64,000 nucleotides of DNA. It comes from Homoserinimonas sp. Lineage in GTDB: Bacteria; Actinomycetota; Actinomycetes; Actinomycetales; Microbacteriaceae. The position numbers and the translations under genes are program-made. Under the pieces are notes generated by a model. That model worked only from the letters and a program-made list of their open reading frames with translations, searched no databases and had not been told where the DNA came from. Positions 7,758-17,558 of the stretch are shown piece after piece (the stretch's first letter is position 1; each line of letters begins with the position of its first letter). The stretch covers positions 1,481,575 through 1,545,574 of the forward strand of contig JAMLGP010000001.1 in NCBI GenBank assembly GCA_023957835.1, read 5' to 3'.

Positions 7758-9659
7758 ATGGTTTCAAGAGCGATCAAGTTACTGGCCATATCGGCACTGG
7801 CTCTAATTCCGCTGACCGCCTGCGCCACCGGTCCAGAGACGATCAACAGCTTCGACATCAAATACACGATCGACCGTAACGGGACAGTGCACGTAACCGA
7901 AACGATCCAGTATGACTTCGCAGGCTCGGACGGCAAACACGGAATTGACCGCTTTCTTGCTTTGAGATTCCGGACAGACACCGCGGGCACAGACCGCGTT
8001 TACAAGATCGAGAATGTCGAGACTTCAAGCCCTACCGGGGCTAGCGCTCTTAACAGCCAAACTCTCGGCAATGCATTGCAGATCCGAATCGGCAATGCCA
8101 ACGCGCACGTCAGCGGCAGGCAAACCTACATCATCAAATACGACGTGCTGGGCGCCCTGAACCGAATCCCACAGCCGGGTGGAGGCGCCATTGATGAGTT
8201 CTACTGGAACGCCACGGGCAGCTACTGGGACCCGACCATCGAGAAAACCACAGTCACAGTCACCGGTCCTGCGAAAGTGGACAGCGCGATTTGCTACGCG
8301 GGCTATGACGGCACTTTCGACAGCTGCAGCTCTGCAACTTCCAGCGGAACCACCGCTACCTTCACCCAGACCGCGCTACTGAGCCGACAGGGACTCACGA
8401 TTAGGGTCAGCTGGCCCGACGGGACGTTCAGCAACACCGATCCGATCCTCGAGCCGAGCCTGCCTGCCTACTACGAGCCGATAATTACCGGATCGAACGA
8501 CGGGCCGGACCCGTTCTGGAATCCGTGGAACTGGGGTGGCGGTTTGGCACTGGCGATCGGAATCCCGCTCGCCTTCCAGTTGCTCGTGGTGGCCAGACGC
8601 CGGGATCGAAAGTTTCTCGGTGTGACCCCGGGTGAAATCCCTGCCGACCCGGCATCCGCTGAAATAGGCATCGCGCCAAACGATGATCCTATAGTCGTGC
8701 AGTTCCAGCCGCCAAAGGGACTTCCGGTCGGTGCGGCAGGAACCGTGTATTACAAGAAGCGCAAGAGCTCTGACATAATTGCCAGCCTCGTCGACCTGGC
8801 AGTGCGGGGCCATCTGAAAATAATCGAAGTCGAAAAAGGTACCAGGCGAAAGGCCAAGGACTATCGACTAGTTTCCACCCCTGAACGAGCCGAAGAAAAG
8901 GCAAAGAGAGCATTCGTCGGCAGTCCGGATTCGGCGCCACTGTTTGCTCACGAGCAACTGCTCCTGAGCAAACTGTTTGCGGGCGGCAGGTCTGAAGTGA
9001 GACTTTCGGAACTGACTAACAAATTCGCCGCGGACATGAGAGCGATCACGAAAGCCCTCGATACGTGGGTTGAGCACCAGAAATACTTCATTGACAAGGT
9101 AAATGCGACTGCGCCGTTAGCGAGCTGGAGCATGATTATTGGCTTCTTCGGGTTTATCGTCCTGACAATCATGGAAGGCTGGGTTTTCCTGCCAGTAGGG
9201 CTGGCAGCAGGTGGATTCTTTACTTCGACTTTCAGTTCGAAAGCAGCCAGAAGAAGTGCTATTGGACACGCGATCTACTTGAAGCTCGCGGGCTTCAGGG
9301 AATACATCTCCACTGCGGAAGCCGATCAGATCCGCTTCGAAGAAGCCGAAGATATCTTCAGCCGCTACCTTCCCTGGGCCATGGTTTTCGGTGAGGCCGA
9401 ACGCTGGTCGAAGGTATTCGCCCAGCTCGTCGCTGAAGGGAAAATTGAACCGACGACCGACTGGTACGTGGGAAGCACCGGATTCAGAGCCGGTCTGATT
9501 TCCAGCAGCAATGTCGCATCAATCGCATCCATTGGTTCAGCGGTCAACACTTTTAGTTCCATGGCAACTTCTTCCTTCACCTCCACCCCCGGTTCCAGCG
9601 GAGGTGGAGGCGGCGGAGGTGGTGGCGGCGGCGGCGGCGGGGGTGGCGGCAGCTGGTAA
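7758..9659 (+). CDS. DUF2207 membrane protein with lipoprotein signal and polyglycine tail
   Basis: The ATG at 7758 gives a 633-residue protein beginning with a lipoprotein signal (LTAC lipobox at about residues 20-23). A DUF2207 extracellular domain follows, then a membrane segment near residue 260 (GGGLALAIGIPLAF), a cytoplasmic winged-helix-like region, a second hydrophobic pair near residue 460, and a C-terminus of about 17 glycines ending SW. Such tails are typical of this family. An upstream frame extension to 7602 lacks a signal peptide and overlaps the regulator, so it was rejected. Function is unknown; it is divergent from the two-component operon by 78 bases. Confidence 0.85.
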   Translation: MVSRAIKLLAISALALIPLTACATGPETINSFDIKYTIDRNGTVHVTETIQYDFAGSDGKHGIDRFLALRFRTDTAGTDRVYKIENVETSSPTGASALNSQTLGNALQIRIGNANAHVSGRQTYIIKYDVLGALNRIPQPGGGAIDEFYWNATGSYWDPTIEKTTVTVTGPAKVDSAICYAGYDGTFDSCSSATSSGTTATFTQTALLSRQGLTIRVSWPDGTFSNTDPILEPSLPAYYEPIITGSNDGPDPFWNPWNWGGGLALAIGIPLAFQLLVVARRRDRKFLGVTPGEIPADPASAEIGIAPNDDPIVVQFQPPKGLPVGAAGTVYYKKRKSSDIIASLVDLAVRGHLKIIEVEKGTRRKAKDYRLVSTPERAEEKAKRAFVGSPDSAPLFAHEQLLLSKLFAGGRSEVRLSELTNKFAADMRAITKALDTWVEHQKYFIDKVNATAPLASWSMIIGFFGFIVLTIMEGWVFLPVGLAAGGFFTSTFSSKAARRSAIGHAIYLKLAGFREYISTAEADQIRFEEAEDIFSRYLPWAMVFGEAERWSKVFAQLVAEGKIEPTTDWYVGSTGFRAGLISSSNVASIASIGSAVNTFSSMATSSFTSTPGSSGGGGGGGGGGGGGGGGGSW

Positions 9660-9660
9660 T

Positions 9661-10869
9661 TCAGCCCGCTGCCTTTAGAAGACTCGCCACCGTCTCAAAG
9701 TGATGCGTGTTCGGGAACAGGTCCAGGGCACGAAGTTCCCCGATCTCGTAACCCAGCGGCAATAGGAGTCCCAAATCTCTCGAAAGCGCAACCGGATCGC
9801 AGGCGACGTAAATTACCTGAGCGGGACCCAAATCGGCCAGACTCCGGATGACCCGCTCGCCTGCACCCTTCCTCGGCGGGTCGAGAATTACCGTCCCAGC
9901 CTCGAGACTCTCCCCTTCATCCAGCAGGCGTTTCAGAAACCTGTCGACTCGCTGAGTCTCCGACTTCGCGTTTGGGTAGCGCTCAAGGTTTCGGGAGGTG
10001 AATGGACCCGATTCCAGAGCGCTCTCAACACTTCTAATTGAAGTTCCGGAGTCAAGCCTCGCGCAAACGGCCGCGGCGAAGAGACCGACTCCTCCGTAAA
10101 GATCGAGATTGTTCGCCGAAGGTTCGAAGAGGCTGTCGTTGATCATCTCGAGCACGAGGCTTGCGAGCTCGTCGGCGGCTCTGCGGTGCACCTGCCAGAA
10201 GCCGGAGGCCGGGAGACTGAATCGAAGGCCAAGAGCTCTTTCTTCAATTTGCGCGGAGGGGTCCCGCACGACAAATGCCCGTTCAGCCGCAGATTGCACC
10301 AATTCCAATTCGGTGCCCGGGTAGCTCTCGCCGAAATCAATCAGCCGGTTAATCTCCTCAGTTGCAAGGGGAAGGGAGGTCACAGGCACCACCTCGTGCG
10401 ACCTTGCGGCAAAGGGGCCGGGCCGCCCGTTCTCGCCAATGTGAAGCCGAACCCTGGTTCGCCATCCGAGTCCGTCATCGTCTTTTATTCCGGCGACTTC
10501 GACGCGGCGATCGATCCCGGCGAACCTCGAGAGAGAGTCTGCGAGGACATCCGCCTTCAATTTGCGCTGTTGATCCAGCCGAATGTGGCCGAACTCCGCC
10601 CCGCCCGGTCTTAGCGCCGGAGGGCGGCTCAGATCCGCCTCGGGCCAGACATGCCGCTGCCGAAATGGCGATGGTTCGAGCACTTCGATCAGCTCCGCTC
10701 GCCAGTAGCTCGGCCTGGAGTCATCGGTAATCTCGACTCGGACTTTTTCGCCTGGAATCGCATCCGGAACAAAGACCACGCGACCGTCGAGCCTTCCCAC
10801 CATGACTCCGCCGTGGGCTACGTTGAGAATCTCCAGTTCGGCATACTGGACTGGGCTGGCTGACACCAT
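9661..10869 (-). CDS. TRAM-domain class I RNA (uracil-5-)methyltransferase
   Basis: The 402-residue protein starts with a TRAM RNA-binding domain (VAHGGVMVGRLDGRVVFV) and ends in a SAM-dependent Rossmann domain. Family motifs are LDLYGGVGLFA (SAM binding), DPPRKG, and VACDP with the catalytic Cys. It would methylate C5 of uridine in tRNA or rRNA (TrmA/RlmD family). The four cysteines that bind an iron-sulfur cluster in E. coli RlmD are not visible at the expected N-terminal position. ATG 10869 was chosen because the TRAM domain begins just after it; a longer frame reaches 10920 but would overlap the divergent maf gene. Confidence 0.85.
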   Translation of the reverse strand: MVSASPVQYAELEILNVAHGGVMVGRLDGRVVFVPDAIPGEKVRVEITDDSRPSYWRAELIEVLEPSPFRQRHVWPEADLSRPPALRPGGAEFGHIRLDQQRKLKADVLADSLSRFAGIDRRVEVAGIKDDDGLGWRTRVRLHIGENGRPGPFAARSHEVVPVTSLPLATEEINRLIDFGESYPGTELELVQSAAERAFVVRDPSAQIEERALGLRFSLPASGFWQVHRRAADELASLVLEMINDSLFEPSANNLDLYGGVGLFAAAVCARLDSGTSIRSVESALESGPFTSRNLERYPNAKSETQRVDRFLKRLLDEGESLEAGTVILDPPRKGAGERVIRSLADLGPAQVIYVACDPVALSRDLGLLLPLGYEIGELRALDLFPNTHHFETVASLLKAAG

Positions 10870-10886
10870 TTCAGCATAGGAGGAGC

Positions 10887-11501
10887 ATGCGGCTTTATCT
10901 GGCTTCGACTTCGCCGGCAAGACTTGCGACCCTGCGGTCGGCCGGTGTGGAACCCGTGGTTGTTCCGTCGAAGGTCGATGAGGCGGTCGCCCTTAGCGAG
11001 GCGGGAAGCCTCTCTCCCTCAGAGACAGTCGCGCTGCTAGCCAGGCTAAAGGCCGAAGCAGTTGCCGCAAGCGAATTCGACGACAGCGGCTTCATTCTCG
11101 GTTGCGATTCGGTCTTCGAACTTGACGGCGTGATTTACGGAAAACCTCACACCGCGGAAGTTGCCAGACAACGCTGGGAGCTTCAGCGGGGAAAGCTCGG
11201 AATTCTGCACACCGGCCACTGGCTGATCCCGACGAACTCCCCGCTTGAATCAGGCAGAGGCGAGGTCTCGAGCACCGAAGTGCAGTTTGCCAATCCCACC
11301 GATTCTGAACTGGATGCATACATCGCCACCGGTGAGCCACTGGAAGTCGCTGGCGCATTCACGATCGATTCGCTTGGCGGGCCCTTCATTTCTTCGGTAA
11401 TCGGGGATCCTCACACTGTTGTTGGGCTGTCGCTCGCGACCCTCCGAAATCTGCTTGCGGGATTCGGAGTGGATTGGCACGAATTGTGGAAGGATCGCTG
11501 A
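10887..11501 (+). CDS. maf: Maf-family nucleotide pyrophosphatase
   Basis: The 204-residue protein begins with the Maf signature LYLASTSPARLATL and has VPSKVDEAV, ILGCDSVFELDG and the later FTIDSLGG motif. Maf proteins hydrolyse non-canonical or methylated nucleoside triphosphates and are linked to house-cleaning and division arrest. A strong AGGAGG lies before the ATG. Its place just before the biotin carboxylase gene is conserved in actinobacteria. Confidence 0.92.
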   Translation: MRLYLASTSPARLATLRSAGVEPVVVPSKVDEAVALSEAGSLSPSETVALLARLKAEAVAASEFDDSGFILGCDSVFELDGVIYGKPHTAEVARQRWELQRGKLGILHTGHWLIPTNSPLESGRGEVSSTEVQFANPTDSELDAYIATGEPLEVAGAFTIDSLGGPFISSVIGDPHTVVGLSLATLRNLLAGFGVDWHELWKDR

Positions 11502-11585
11502 GGTGCGCAAGATACAAGGACTTCCGAGCGTTTTTGTTAGTTTGCTCCAATACGAGCGACCTCAGGCGCAATAGGCTAAACAACT

Positions 11586-13331
11586 ATGGCCCGAATTTCT
11601 AAGGTCCTTATAGCCAACCGCGGAGAAATCGCGGTTCGAGTAATCAGAGCAGCCAAGGACGCCGGTATCACCTCGGTCGCAGTCTATGCGGATCAGGATC
11701 GCGATGCCCGTCACGTGCGGCTCGCCGACGAGGCCTACGCCCTGGAGGGCACGACGAGTGCTGAGACCTATCTGGTCATCGACAAGCTGCTTTCGATTGC
11801 CAGGCGCAGCGGAGCGGATGCCGTGCACCCCGGCTATGGATTCCTGGCAGAGAATGCAGACTTTGCGAGAGCGGTCATCGATGCGGGCATGATCTGGATA
11901 GGGCCGCCTCCAGATGCAATCGAGCGACTCGGCGACAAAGTCTCTGCCCGACACGTGGCGGAGAAAGTCGGAGCACCGCTGGCTCCGGGAACCCTCAACC
12001 CGGTCGCCGACGCCGACGAGGTACTGGCCTTCGTCGACAAGCACGGATTGCCGGTTGCGATCAAGGCCGCGTTCGGCGGCGGGGGTCGCGGCCTCAAGAT
12101 CGCCCGAACCAGGGAAGAGATCCCCGAGCTGTTCGAGTCGGCAACAAGAGAGGCAATTACCGCCTTCGGCAGAGGCGAGTGCTTCGTCGAGAAGTACCTG
12201 GACCGACCCCGTCACGTGGAAACCCAGTGCCTCGCCGATTCAAAGGGCAAAGTGGTAGTAATTTCCACGCGAGACTGCTCGCTGCAGCGCAGACACCAGA
12301 AGCTCGTCGAAGAGGCTCCAGCTCCCTTCCTGACCAAGAAACAGCAGGACGCTCTCTACTCCTCGTCCAAGGCGATCATGAAGGAAGTCGGGTACATAGG
12401 TGCCGGTACCTGCGAGTTCCTCCTCGCTTCAGACGGGACGGTCTCATTTCTGGAGGTGAACACCAGACTGCAGGTTGAGCATCCGGTGTCCGAAGAAGTT
12501 ACCGGAATCGATCTGGTTCGAGAGCAATTCCGAATCGCCGAAGGTGGGTTCATCGATTACGAAGATCCGACCCCAGTCGGGCACTCCTTTGAATTTCGGA
12601 TCAATGGCGAAGACCCCGGATTGAACTTCCTGCCCACTCCCGGCCCGGTGAATGCTCTGAGGTTCCCCGGCGGACCCGGAGTGCGCATCGACAGCGGGGT
12701 AACCACCGGAGATGTAATCGGCGGTGCTTTCGACTCGCTGCTGGCAAAACTCATAGTCACGGGCTCAAACAGAGAAGATGCCCTCGAACGCTCAAGGCGC
12801 GCCCTTGATGAATTCGAAGTTTCGGGACTGCCGACGGTGCTTCCTTTCCACCGCAAGATCGTGCGGGATCCGGCCTTCACTTCGGAGCCATTCTCGGTCT
12901 ATACCCGCTGGATCGAAACCGACTTCGACAATGACATTGAGCCATGGTCCGGGTCTCTGCCGGATGCGCAGGCGGCTCCGCGGCGCCAAAACGTAGTGGT
13001 CGAAGTCGCTGGAAAGCGGATTGAAGTGTCGCTGCCGGCAAGGCTTATGGGCGATCAGGCGGCCGCGGTAATCCCGCCAAGGCGAAGGGCGACCTCCGCA
13101 GTGACGGCAGAAACCGGCGAATCGATCAAGTCCCCGATGCAGGCAACCGTCGTCAAGGTAGCGGTTGCCGACGGCGACAAGGTGGTTAAGGGCGATCTGG
13201 TTCTGGTGCTGGAAGCCATGAAGATGGAACAGCCGATCACCGCACACAAGGACGGCACCATCGCCAACCTCAATGCTCCAGTAGGGACCACCGTCTCCTC
13301 AGGTCACCTGCTCCTGAACATCCTCGACTAA
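11586..13331 (+). CDS. Acyl-CoA carboxylase alpha subunit (biotin carboxylase + BCCP)
   Basis: This 581-residue fusion carries a biotin carboxylase domain (about residues 1-445; ATP-grasp motifs [35 protein letters not shown]) and a C-terminal biotinyl domain with the EAMKMEQPI site. Biotin is attached to the Lys of this motif, carboxylated with ATP and bicarbonate, and passed to a beta subunit such as the one at 2489. It matches AccA3-type subunits shared by several beta subunits. The gene follows maf by 84 bases. Confidence 0.94.
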   Translation: MARISKVLIANRGEIAVRVIRAAKDAGITSVAVYADQDRDARHVRLADEAYALEGTTSAETYLVIDKLLSIARRSGADAVHPGYGFLAENADFARAVIDAGMIWIGPPPDAIERLGDKVSARHVAEKVGAPLAPGTLNPVADADEVLAFVDKHGLPVAIKAAFGGGGRGLKIARTREEIPELFESATREAITAFGRGECFVEKYLDRPRHVETQCLADSKGKVVVISTRDCSLQRRHQKLVEEAPAPFLTKKQQDALYSSSKAIMKEVGYIGAGTCEFLLASDGTVSFLEVNTRLQVEHPVSEEVTGIDLVREQFRIAEGGFIDYEDPTPVGHSFEFRINGEDPGLNFLPTPGPVNALRFPGGPGVRIDSGVTTGDVIGGAFDSLLAKLIVTGSNREDALERSRRALDEFEVSGLPTVLPFHRKIVRDPAFTSEPFSVYTRWIETDFDNDIEPWSGSLPDAQAAPRRQNVVVEVAGKRIEVSLPARLMGDQAAAVIPPRRRATSAVTAETGESIKSPMQATVVKVAVADGDKVVKGDLVLVLEAMKMEQPITAHKDGTIANLNAPVGTTVSSGHLLLNILD

Positions 13332-13361
13332 CCCCCTGCGCCCCACGCCCCACCTAATTCA

Positions 13362-13429
13362 ACGTCGCGGACTTTTGTGAACCATGCGGGCGCTGGAAGC
13401 GCCGCGCAGTTCACAAAAGTCCGCGACGT
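13362..13429. repeat. 68-bp palindromic element, copy 1
   Basis: Arms 13362-13381 and 13410-13429 (CGTCGCGGACTTTTGTGA core) are perfect reverse complements; the pairing extends one base inward. The 28-base middle contains a smaller GC-rich hairpin (GCGCT/AGCGC). The two other copies in this window have the same total length of 68 bp. Confidence 0.85.
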
Positions 13430-13502
13430 CGGAGGGCACGGGGGACGAGGGGAGAGGAAAACGAGCGCGTCCAGGGCCGATCTGGGTCCGGATTGGATTC
13501 GC

Positions 13503-14462
13503 CTAAACGGCCAAGCCGGCCAGAATCAAGTGGTGGCGAAGTTGCATTGGAGAAAGAGCGATATCCCAACCCCAGCGACTGACCTTTAGCCCGGTTGCCC
13601 GAATGTCATCCTCACGCTCCTTCTCATCAGCAAGTGCCTGCTCCGGGCTTCGACCGCGAAGGAATTCTTCGTCTTTGTACTTCACTCGCCCGTCGAACTC
13701 ACCGACCAATCCGAATTCGGGCCAATAGAAGTCAACTGTCCATGTTTTCCCACTTGCCCCAGTGATTCGTGCCTGAAGTTCGGGAATTGGCAACCCTGCA
13801 GCTCGCATGCCTACTCGACTTAGCGATTCTCCAGGTCGATCTGCCGCTCCATCCGCAAATTCGATCACTGCCCTTGCTTTCCTGACGCCCTGCCGAGGCG
13901 GGACACTCCGAAGTTCTCCGAGAAGCTCCTCGCGATTCAGTGAAGTGCTGGGCAGCTCATCTACCGGATGGCTTGTGCGACGCAGTGCAGCATCGGCAAC
14001 AACCACGGCTTGCCTGAAAGTGCCGCGCCTAGCCAGATCGACCACGGTACGCGAAAGCGTTGTCACCGCAATGCCTTCAATGACTTCAAACTCGTCCGGG
14101 ATACCCGTCACGTGACGGAATACAGACTTGTTCGAGCGTCCACCGTCAGCACGTTTTCCGGTTACGTGAACCTTTTCCGGCCATCCATCGATCCAGGGCA
14201 GTTGCCAGAGGGCTGCAGCGGACTGATGAGAAAAGATTTCGCCAGTCCCATCCCTCTCAGCCACGGCCTTCACCTTTGACAGATATTGCAGGTCTGCATC
14301 AGCAGAGTCCCAGACGCCTTGCTCGATGTAGATCCCGCGAAAGATCTTTGCGAACCTTGCGCGTCTGACTTCGTTGAAGAACTCTGCTCTCTCATTGGAT
14401 AGCGCGATGTCGCGAGTGTGGACTAAACCGGAGCGTCTGGGGGTTGCAACAAATGAGTCCAT
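13503..14462 (-). CDS. AbiEi-like HTH protein with C-terminal Vsr/DUF559-type nuclease fold
   Basis: From ATG 14462 the protein has 319 residues. Its N-terminal part resembles the winged-helix domain of the AbiEi antitoxin family found widely in actinobacteria (FAKIFRGIYIEQGVW, then FSHQSAAALW near residue 80). The C-terminal 100 residues carry a PD-(D/E)XK-like arrangement: VDFYWPEFGLVGEFDG, then KEREDDIRATGLKVSRWGWD. This is the layout of Vsr/DUF559 endonuclease-like domains. No AbiEii toxin gene is adjacent. It stands alone between two copies of a 68-bp palindromic element. The longer frame to 14591 would run into the copy-2 side and starts without a ribosome site. Confidence 0.7.
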   Translation of the reverse strand: MDSFVATPRRSGLVHTRDIALSNERAEFFNEVRRARFAKIFRGIYIEQGVWDSADADLQYLSKVKAVAERDGTGEIFSHQSAAALWQLPWIDGWPEKVHVTGKRADGGRSNKSVFRHVTGIPDEFEVIEGIAVTTLSRTVVDLARRGTFRQAVVVADAALRRTSHPVDELPSTSLNREELLGELRSVPPRQGVRKARAVIEFADGAADRPGESLSRVGMRAAGLPIPELQARITGASGKTWTVDFYWPEFGLVGEFDGRVKYKDEEFLRGRSPEQALADEKEREDDIRATGLKVSRWGWDIALSPMQLRHHLILAGLAV

Positions 14463-14594
14463 CCGCCAATCGTGAGTGACCCACCGCCTGAACGAGTGAT
14501 CTGACGGAAATCCGGGGATAAACCACCCTGTGCAATGAATGTTCAAGACTGACGGATGCCGAAACCCGAGCCAGCCGTGACTGCACCCCACCCG

Positions 14595-14662
14595 ACGTCG
14601 CGGACTTTTGTCAAACGCGCGGACCCTCCAGCATGCGCGGGGTTGACAAAAGTGCGCGACGT
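14595..14662. repeat. 68-bp palindromic element, copy 2
   Basis: Arms 14595-14614 and 14643-14662 pair with a single mismatch. The 28-base middle (14615-14642) contains GCATGCGCGG, also seen in copy 3. It lies 133 bases upstream of the start of the Vsr/AbiEi-like gene, opposite copy 1. Confidence 0.85.
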
Positions 14663-14682
14663 TGAAATGGGGGGGCGTCTGC

Positions 14683-15954
14683 TTAACGAGTGGCGTCGAG
14701 AGCGGAGCGGCGGCGAGCCCAGACCAGGAACAGCAGTCCGCTCAGGAGCGCAAAGCCGCCGGCGAGCCCGTACCAGATCGCGTTATCGCTACCAGTGTCC
14801 GCCAGTTGCGGAGTATTCGCAACTACGACCAGTCCGCTCACATCCGATCCGCAGAATGTGTTGTCTAGGGCATACACCGAGTTAGGGGTGTCGCGATTGT
14901 CAATCGCCAGCACGTGGACTGTGCAGAACCGATTCCTGATGATCTGGACTGCGGTGTCAGAGTCGAGCTGGACCCCATCGCCAGCGATCAGTCCGTAGGC
15001 CATGTCATCGAAGTCGTTGTCCTCGATCACGAATCCTTCGAGCGGACGATTGCTTGGCTCGAGCCAGGCCGTCGGGTTGCCACCATAACCAGCGGTGAAC
15101 AGGATGGCCGCCGCAGATCCGCTGACAATCGTCGTGATCGTATTGCTCTTGATCGTCACATCCTTGATGTTGTTGCCTCCGATGTAAAGCGCAGTACCCG
15201 AGTTGTTGGTAATCGTGTTGCTCGAGAAGTCGATGTCGTGAGACTGCGGAGTTGAGGGGAAGCCTGACGAGTTGGCGATGAGGACCAGAGCGTTGCCAAA
15301 GTTGGTGAAACTGTTTCCGGTAATGGAAATGTTTGACGAGCCGCCAACGAGGTTGATGCCAACTCCACCCCCTGTCGTGTTGGTAAACGTGTTGCCCGTG
15401 ACATCTACATAGGTCGAGGAGGCTATCCACACCGCCCCGGTATTGCCGAAACCAGTTTCAAGAATGGTGTTATTGCGGACGATCGTGTGCACTGAGGCAC
15501 TGCCGACAACACCGCTGATGTACACCCCTCGCTGCCCGTTCTGAATCGTATTGTTCTCGATGATCGAGCCGGCGCCAGTACTAGTGACCCAGAAAGGATC
15601 CTGTGCGTATGGCGGAGTCGCCGCGGCCTGACCCTGAACAGTGAACCCGCTCACCGTAGTGGGTGCGCTTAGGGTGACTCTTCCGGTGATAGTTGAAACA
15701 CCTGCACCGGCACCGGTGATCGTGAGCGACTTGCCCGCAGGGACGGTCACGTTCTCGGCGTAAGTGCCCGCTGCGACATTGACCGTGTCTCCGCTCGCCG
15801 CGGCGTTCACTGCATCCTGAATTGTCGCGTAGTCTACCGGAACGGAAATTGTCGCGGCTGAGGCCGGCAATGCCGTACCGAGGATCAATGCGCTTGCCAC
15901 CAGGGCAGTAGTTGCGGCGGCCGCGAAGAATCTGGAAATCGGGTTTGCGTGCAT
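14683..15954 (-). CDS. Wall-anchored right-handed beta-helix protein (LAxTG sorting signal)
   Basis: The ATG at 15954 gives 423 residues with an N-terminal signal peptide (FFAAAATTALVASALILG, ending PASAA). It is followed by an ATIQDAVNAAASGDTVNVAAGTY entry and many short repeats rich in N, T and G (NTI, NTF, NNTI), the mark of a parallel beta-helix of the NosD/PbH1 type. The C-terminus has LADTG, a hydrophobic span and a basic tail (WARRRS), the layout of a sortase substrate with an LAxTG variant. It would sit on the cell surface. No sortase gene is in the window. The longer frame to 16029 would place the signal peptide internally and was rejected. Confidence 0.82.
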   Translation of the reverse strand: MHANPISRFFAAAATTALVASALILGTALPASAATISVPVDYATIQDAVNAAASGDTVNVAAGTYAENVTVPAGKSLTITGAGAGVSTITGRVTLSAPTTVSGFTVQGQAAATPPYAQDPFWVTSTGAGSIIENNTIQNGQRGVYISGVVGSASVHTIVRNNTILETGFGNTGAVWIASSTYVDVTGNTFTNTTGGGVGINLVGGSSNISITGNSFTNFGNALVLIANSSGFPSTPQSHDIDFSSNTITNNSGTALYIGGNNIKDVTIKSNTITTIVSGSAAAILFTAGYGGNPTAWLEPSNRPLEGFVIEDNDFDDMAYGLIAGDGVQLDSDTAVQIIRNRFCTVHVLAIDNRDTPNSVYALDNTFCGSDVSGLVVVANTPQLADTGSDNAIWYGLAGGFALLSGLLFLVWARRRSALDATR

Positions 15955-16077
15955 GCGTTGCTCGAATTCTGAATAGTACCGAATGAAAATCCGAAGCCTC
16001 GAATTAGCTTCGGAAATGCAGAATACCAATATATCGCCGAAAATGCGAGAAATTCTTAGTATCAGGCGCGCACCAGA

Positions 16078-17508
16078 TCAGCGAACGATGTGCATTGCCC
16101 TTGCGGCATCCGTAATGCTGCCGGAAAGGGACGGATAAACGCTGAATGCTTCGGCAAGCTGGTCGACGGTAAGCCTGTGCTCGATCGCAATTGCGATTGG
16201 CAGTATGAGCTCAGATGCCTTTGGTGAGACGACTACTCCGCCGATCACCGTGCCGGAGCCGACGCTCGAAATGAGCTTTACGAAGCCATCGCGGATTCCA
16301 AGCATCTTCGCGCGCGGGTTCTGCGAGAGCGGAAGCTTGTGCACTCTGCCGGGCACGACGCCATCCTTGACTTGCTTCTCCGACCAGCCCACGGTGGCGA
16401 TCTCGGGCTGAGTGAAAATGTTCGAGGTCACGTTGCGCAATTCGGTTGGATTCACAGAGTCGCCCATGGCGTGGAACACGGCGGTGCGCCCCTGCATGGA
16501 GGCCACGGACGCAAGGGGCAGAAAATCAGAGCAGTCTCCGGCCGCATAGATCGAGGGCATCGAGGTGCTCGCCACCCGATTCACCCGGATGTGGCCACTC
16601 GGCGTCAACTGCACCCCCGCTTCCTCGAGTCCAAGGTCCGCGGTATTCGGGATCGATCCAACCGCCATGAGACAGTGGCTGCCTTCAACCTTCGAGCCAT
16701 CGGTGAGGATTGCCACGACCCCGTCCTGGGTGCGCTCGACCCGCTCCGCCCTGGATTTCGAAAGCACGGTCATTCCGTTGCGCTTGAAGACCGTCTCGAT
16801 TACTTTCGCGGCATCGGCGTCCTCGCCGGGGAGCACTGTATCGCGGCTGGAGATCAGGGTGACTTTGGCACCGAGCGCCCGATAGGCGGAAGCGAACTCA
16901 GCCCCGGTCACTCCGGAGCCGACGACGATGAGGTGCTCTGGAACAGCATCCAGCGAATAGAGCTGGGTCCAGGTGAGAATCCGTTCGCCGTCGGGCTTCG
17001 CGGTATCAAGCACCCTCGGGCTTGCGCCGACAGAGATCACTACAGTGTCAGCTTCGATGGTCTCGAAGTCGGTGCGCTTGCTTCCGGTCGTGGATACAAC
17101 GACCTGATGCACTCCGTCAAGCCGGCCGACGCCGCTGATTACCCGGACACCTGCGTGGTCGAGGGTGGAGCGCATGTCTTCGGACTGCTTTTGGGCAAGT
17201 CCGAGCAGCCTTTTGTTGACCGCCCCAAGGTTTATAACAACTTCCGGTTTCGTGGGCCGATCCGAAGACTTGGCGAAAAACTGGACTCCGAGCTCGGCGG
17301 CCTCCGAAATCGAGTTAGCCGCTTCGGCCGTGGCTATAAGAGTTTTCGAGGGTACTACGTCGGTGAGTACCGCAGAACCGCCAACACCTGCACGCTCAAC
17401 TAGAGTCACGTCCGCCCCGAGCTGGGCACCGGCAAGAGCTGCTTCGTAGCCGCCGGGACCGCCGCCGATGATTGCTATACGCTGCCTGCGCTCAAACTGG
17501 AATGCCAC
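16078..17508 (-). CDS. lpdA: NAD(P)H-quinone dehydrogenase, LpdA type (lipoamide dehydrogenase-like fold)
   Basis: The 476-residue flavoprotein has an FAD motif (IIGGGPGGYEAALAG), an NAD(P) motif (VVGSGVTGAEFASAY) and an AAGDCSDF motif near residue 310. The redox-active CxxxxC pair of true dihydrolipoamide dehydrogenases is absent (GGSAVLTDVVPSKT), as in the actinobacterial quinone reductase LpdA. GTG 17508 is the likely start because the FAD motif begins right after it. It is divergent from punA, the order also known from M. tuberculosis (Rv3303c and neighbours). Confidence 0.86.
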   Translation of the reverse strand: MAFQFERRQRIAIIGGGPGGYEAALAGAQLGADVTLVERAGVGGSAVLTDVVPSKTLIATAEAANSISEAAELGVQFFAKSSDRPTKPEVVINLGAVNKRLLGLAQKQSEDMRSTLDHAGVRVISGVGRLDGVHQVVVSTTGSKRTDFETIEADTVVISVGASPRVLDTAKPDGERILTWTQLYSLDAVPEHLIVVGSGVTGAEFASAYRALGAKVTLISSRDTVLPGEDADAAKVIETVFKRNGMTVLSKSRAERVERTQDGVVAILTDGSKVEGSHCLMAVGSIPNTADLGLEEAGVQLTPSGHIRVNRVASTSMPSIYAAGDCSDFLPLASVASMQGRTAVFHAMGDSVNPTELRNVTSNIFTQPEIATVGWSEKQVKDGVVPGRVHKLPLSQNPRAKMLGIRDGFVKLISSVGSGTVIGGVVVSPKASELILPIAIAIEHRLTVDQLAEAFSVYPSLSGSITDAARAMHIVR

Positions 17509-17558
17509 TGCCCAATTCTGCCTGAAAGGTGCGCGATGGGGGGAATTAGAGTGGAGGG

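Noticed and set aside
9601..9656. Phase-variable G tract in the polyglycine tail
   Set aside because: The glycine codons are mixed (GGA, GGT, GGC, GGG) without a long homopolymer run, and such tails are usual in DUF2207 proteins.
13503..14462. Complete AbiE toxin-antitoxin system
   Set aside because: Only an AbiEi-like N-terminal domain is seen, and no AbiEii nucleotidyltransferase gene lies on either side.
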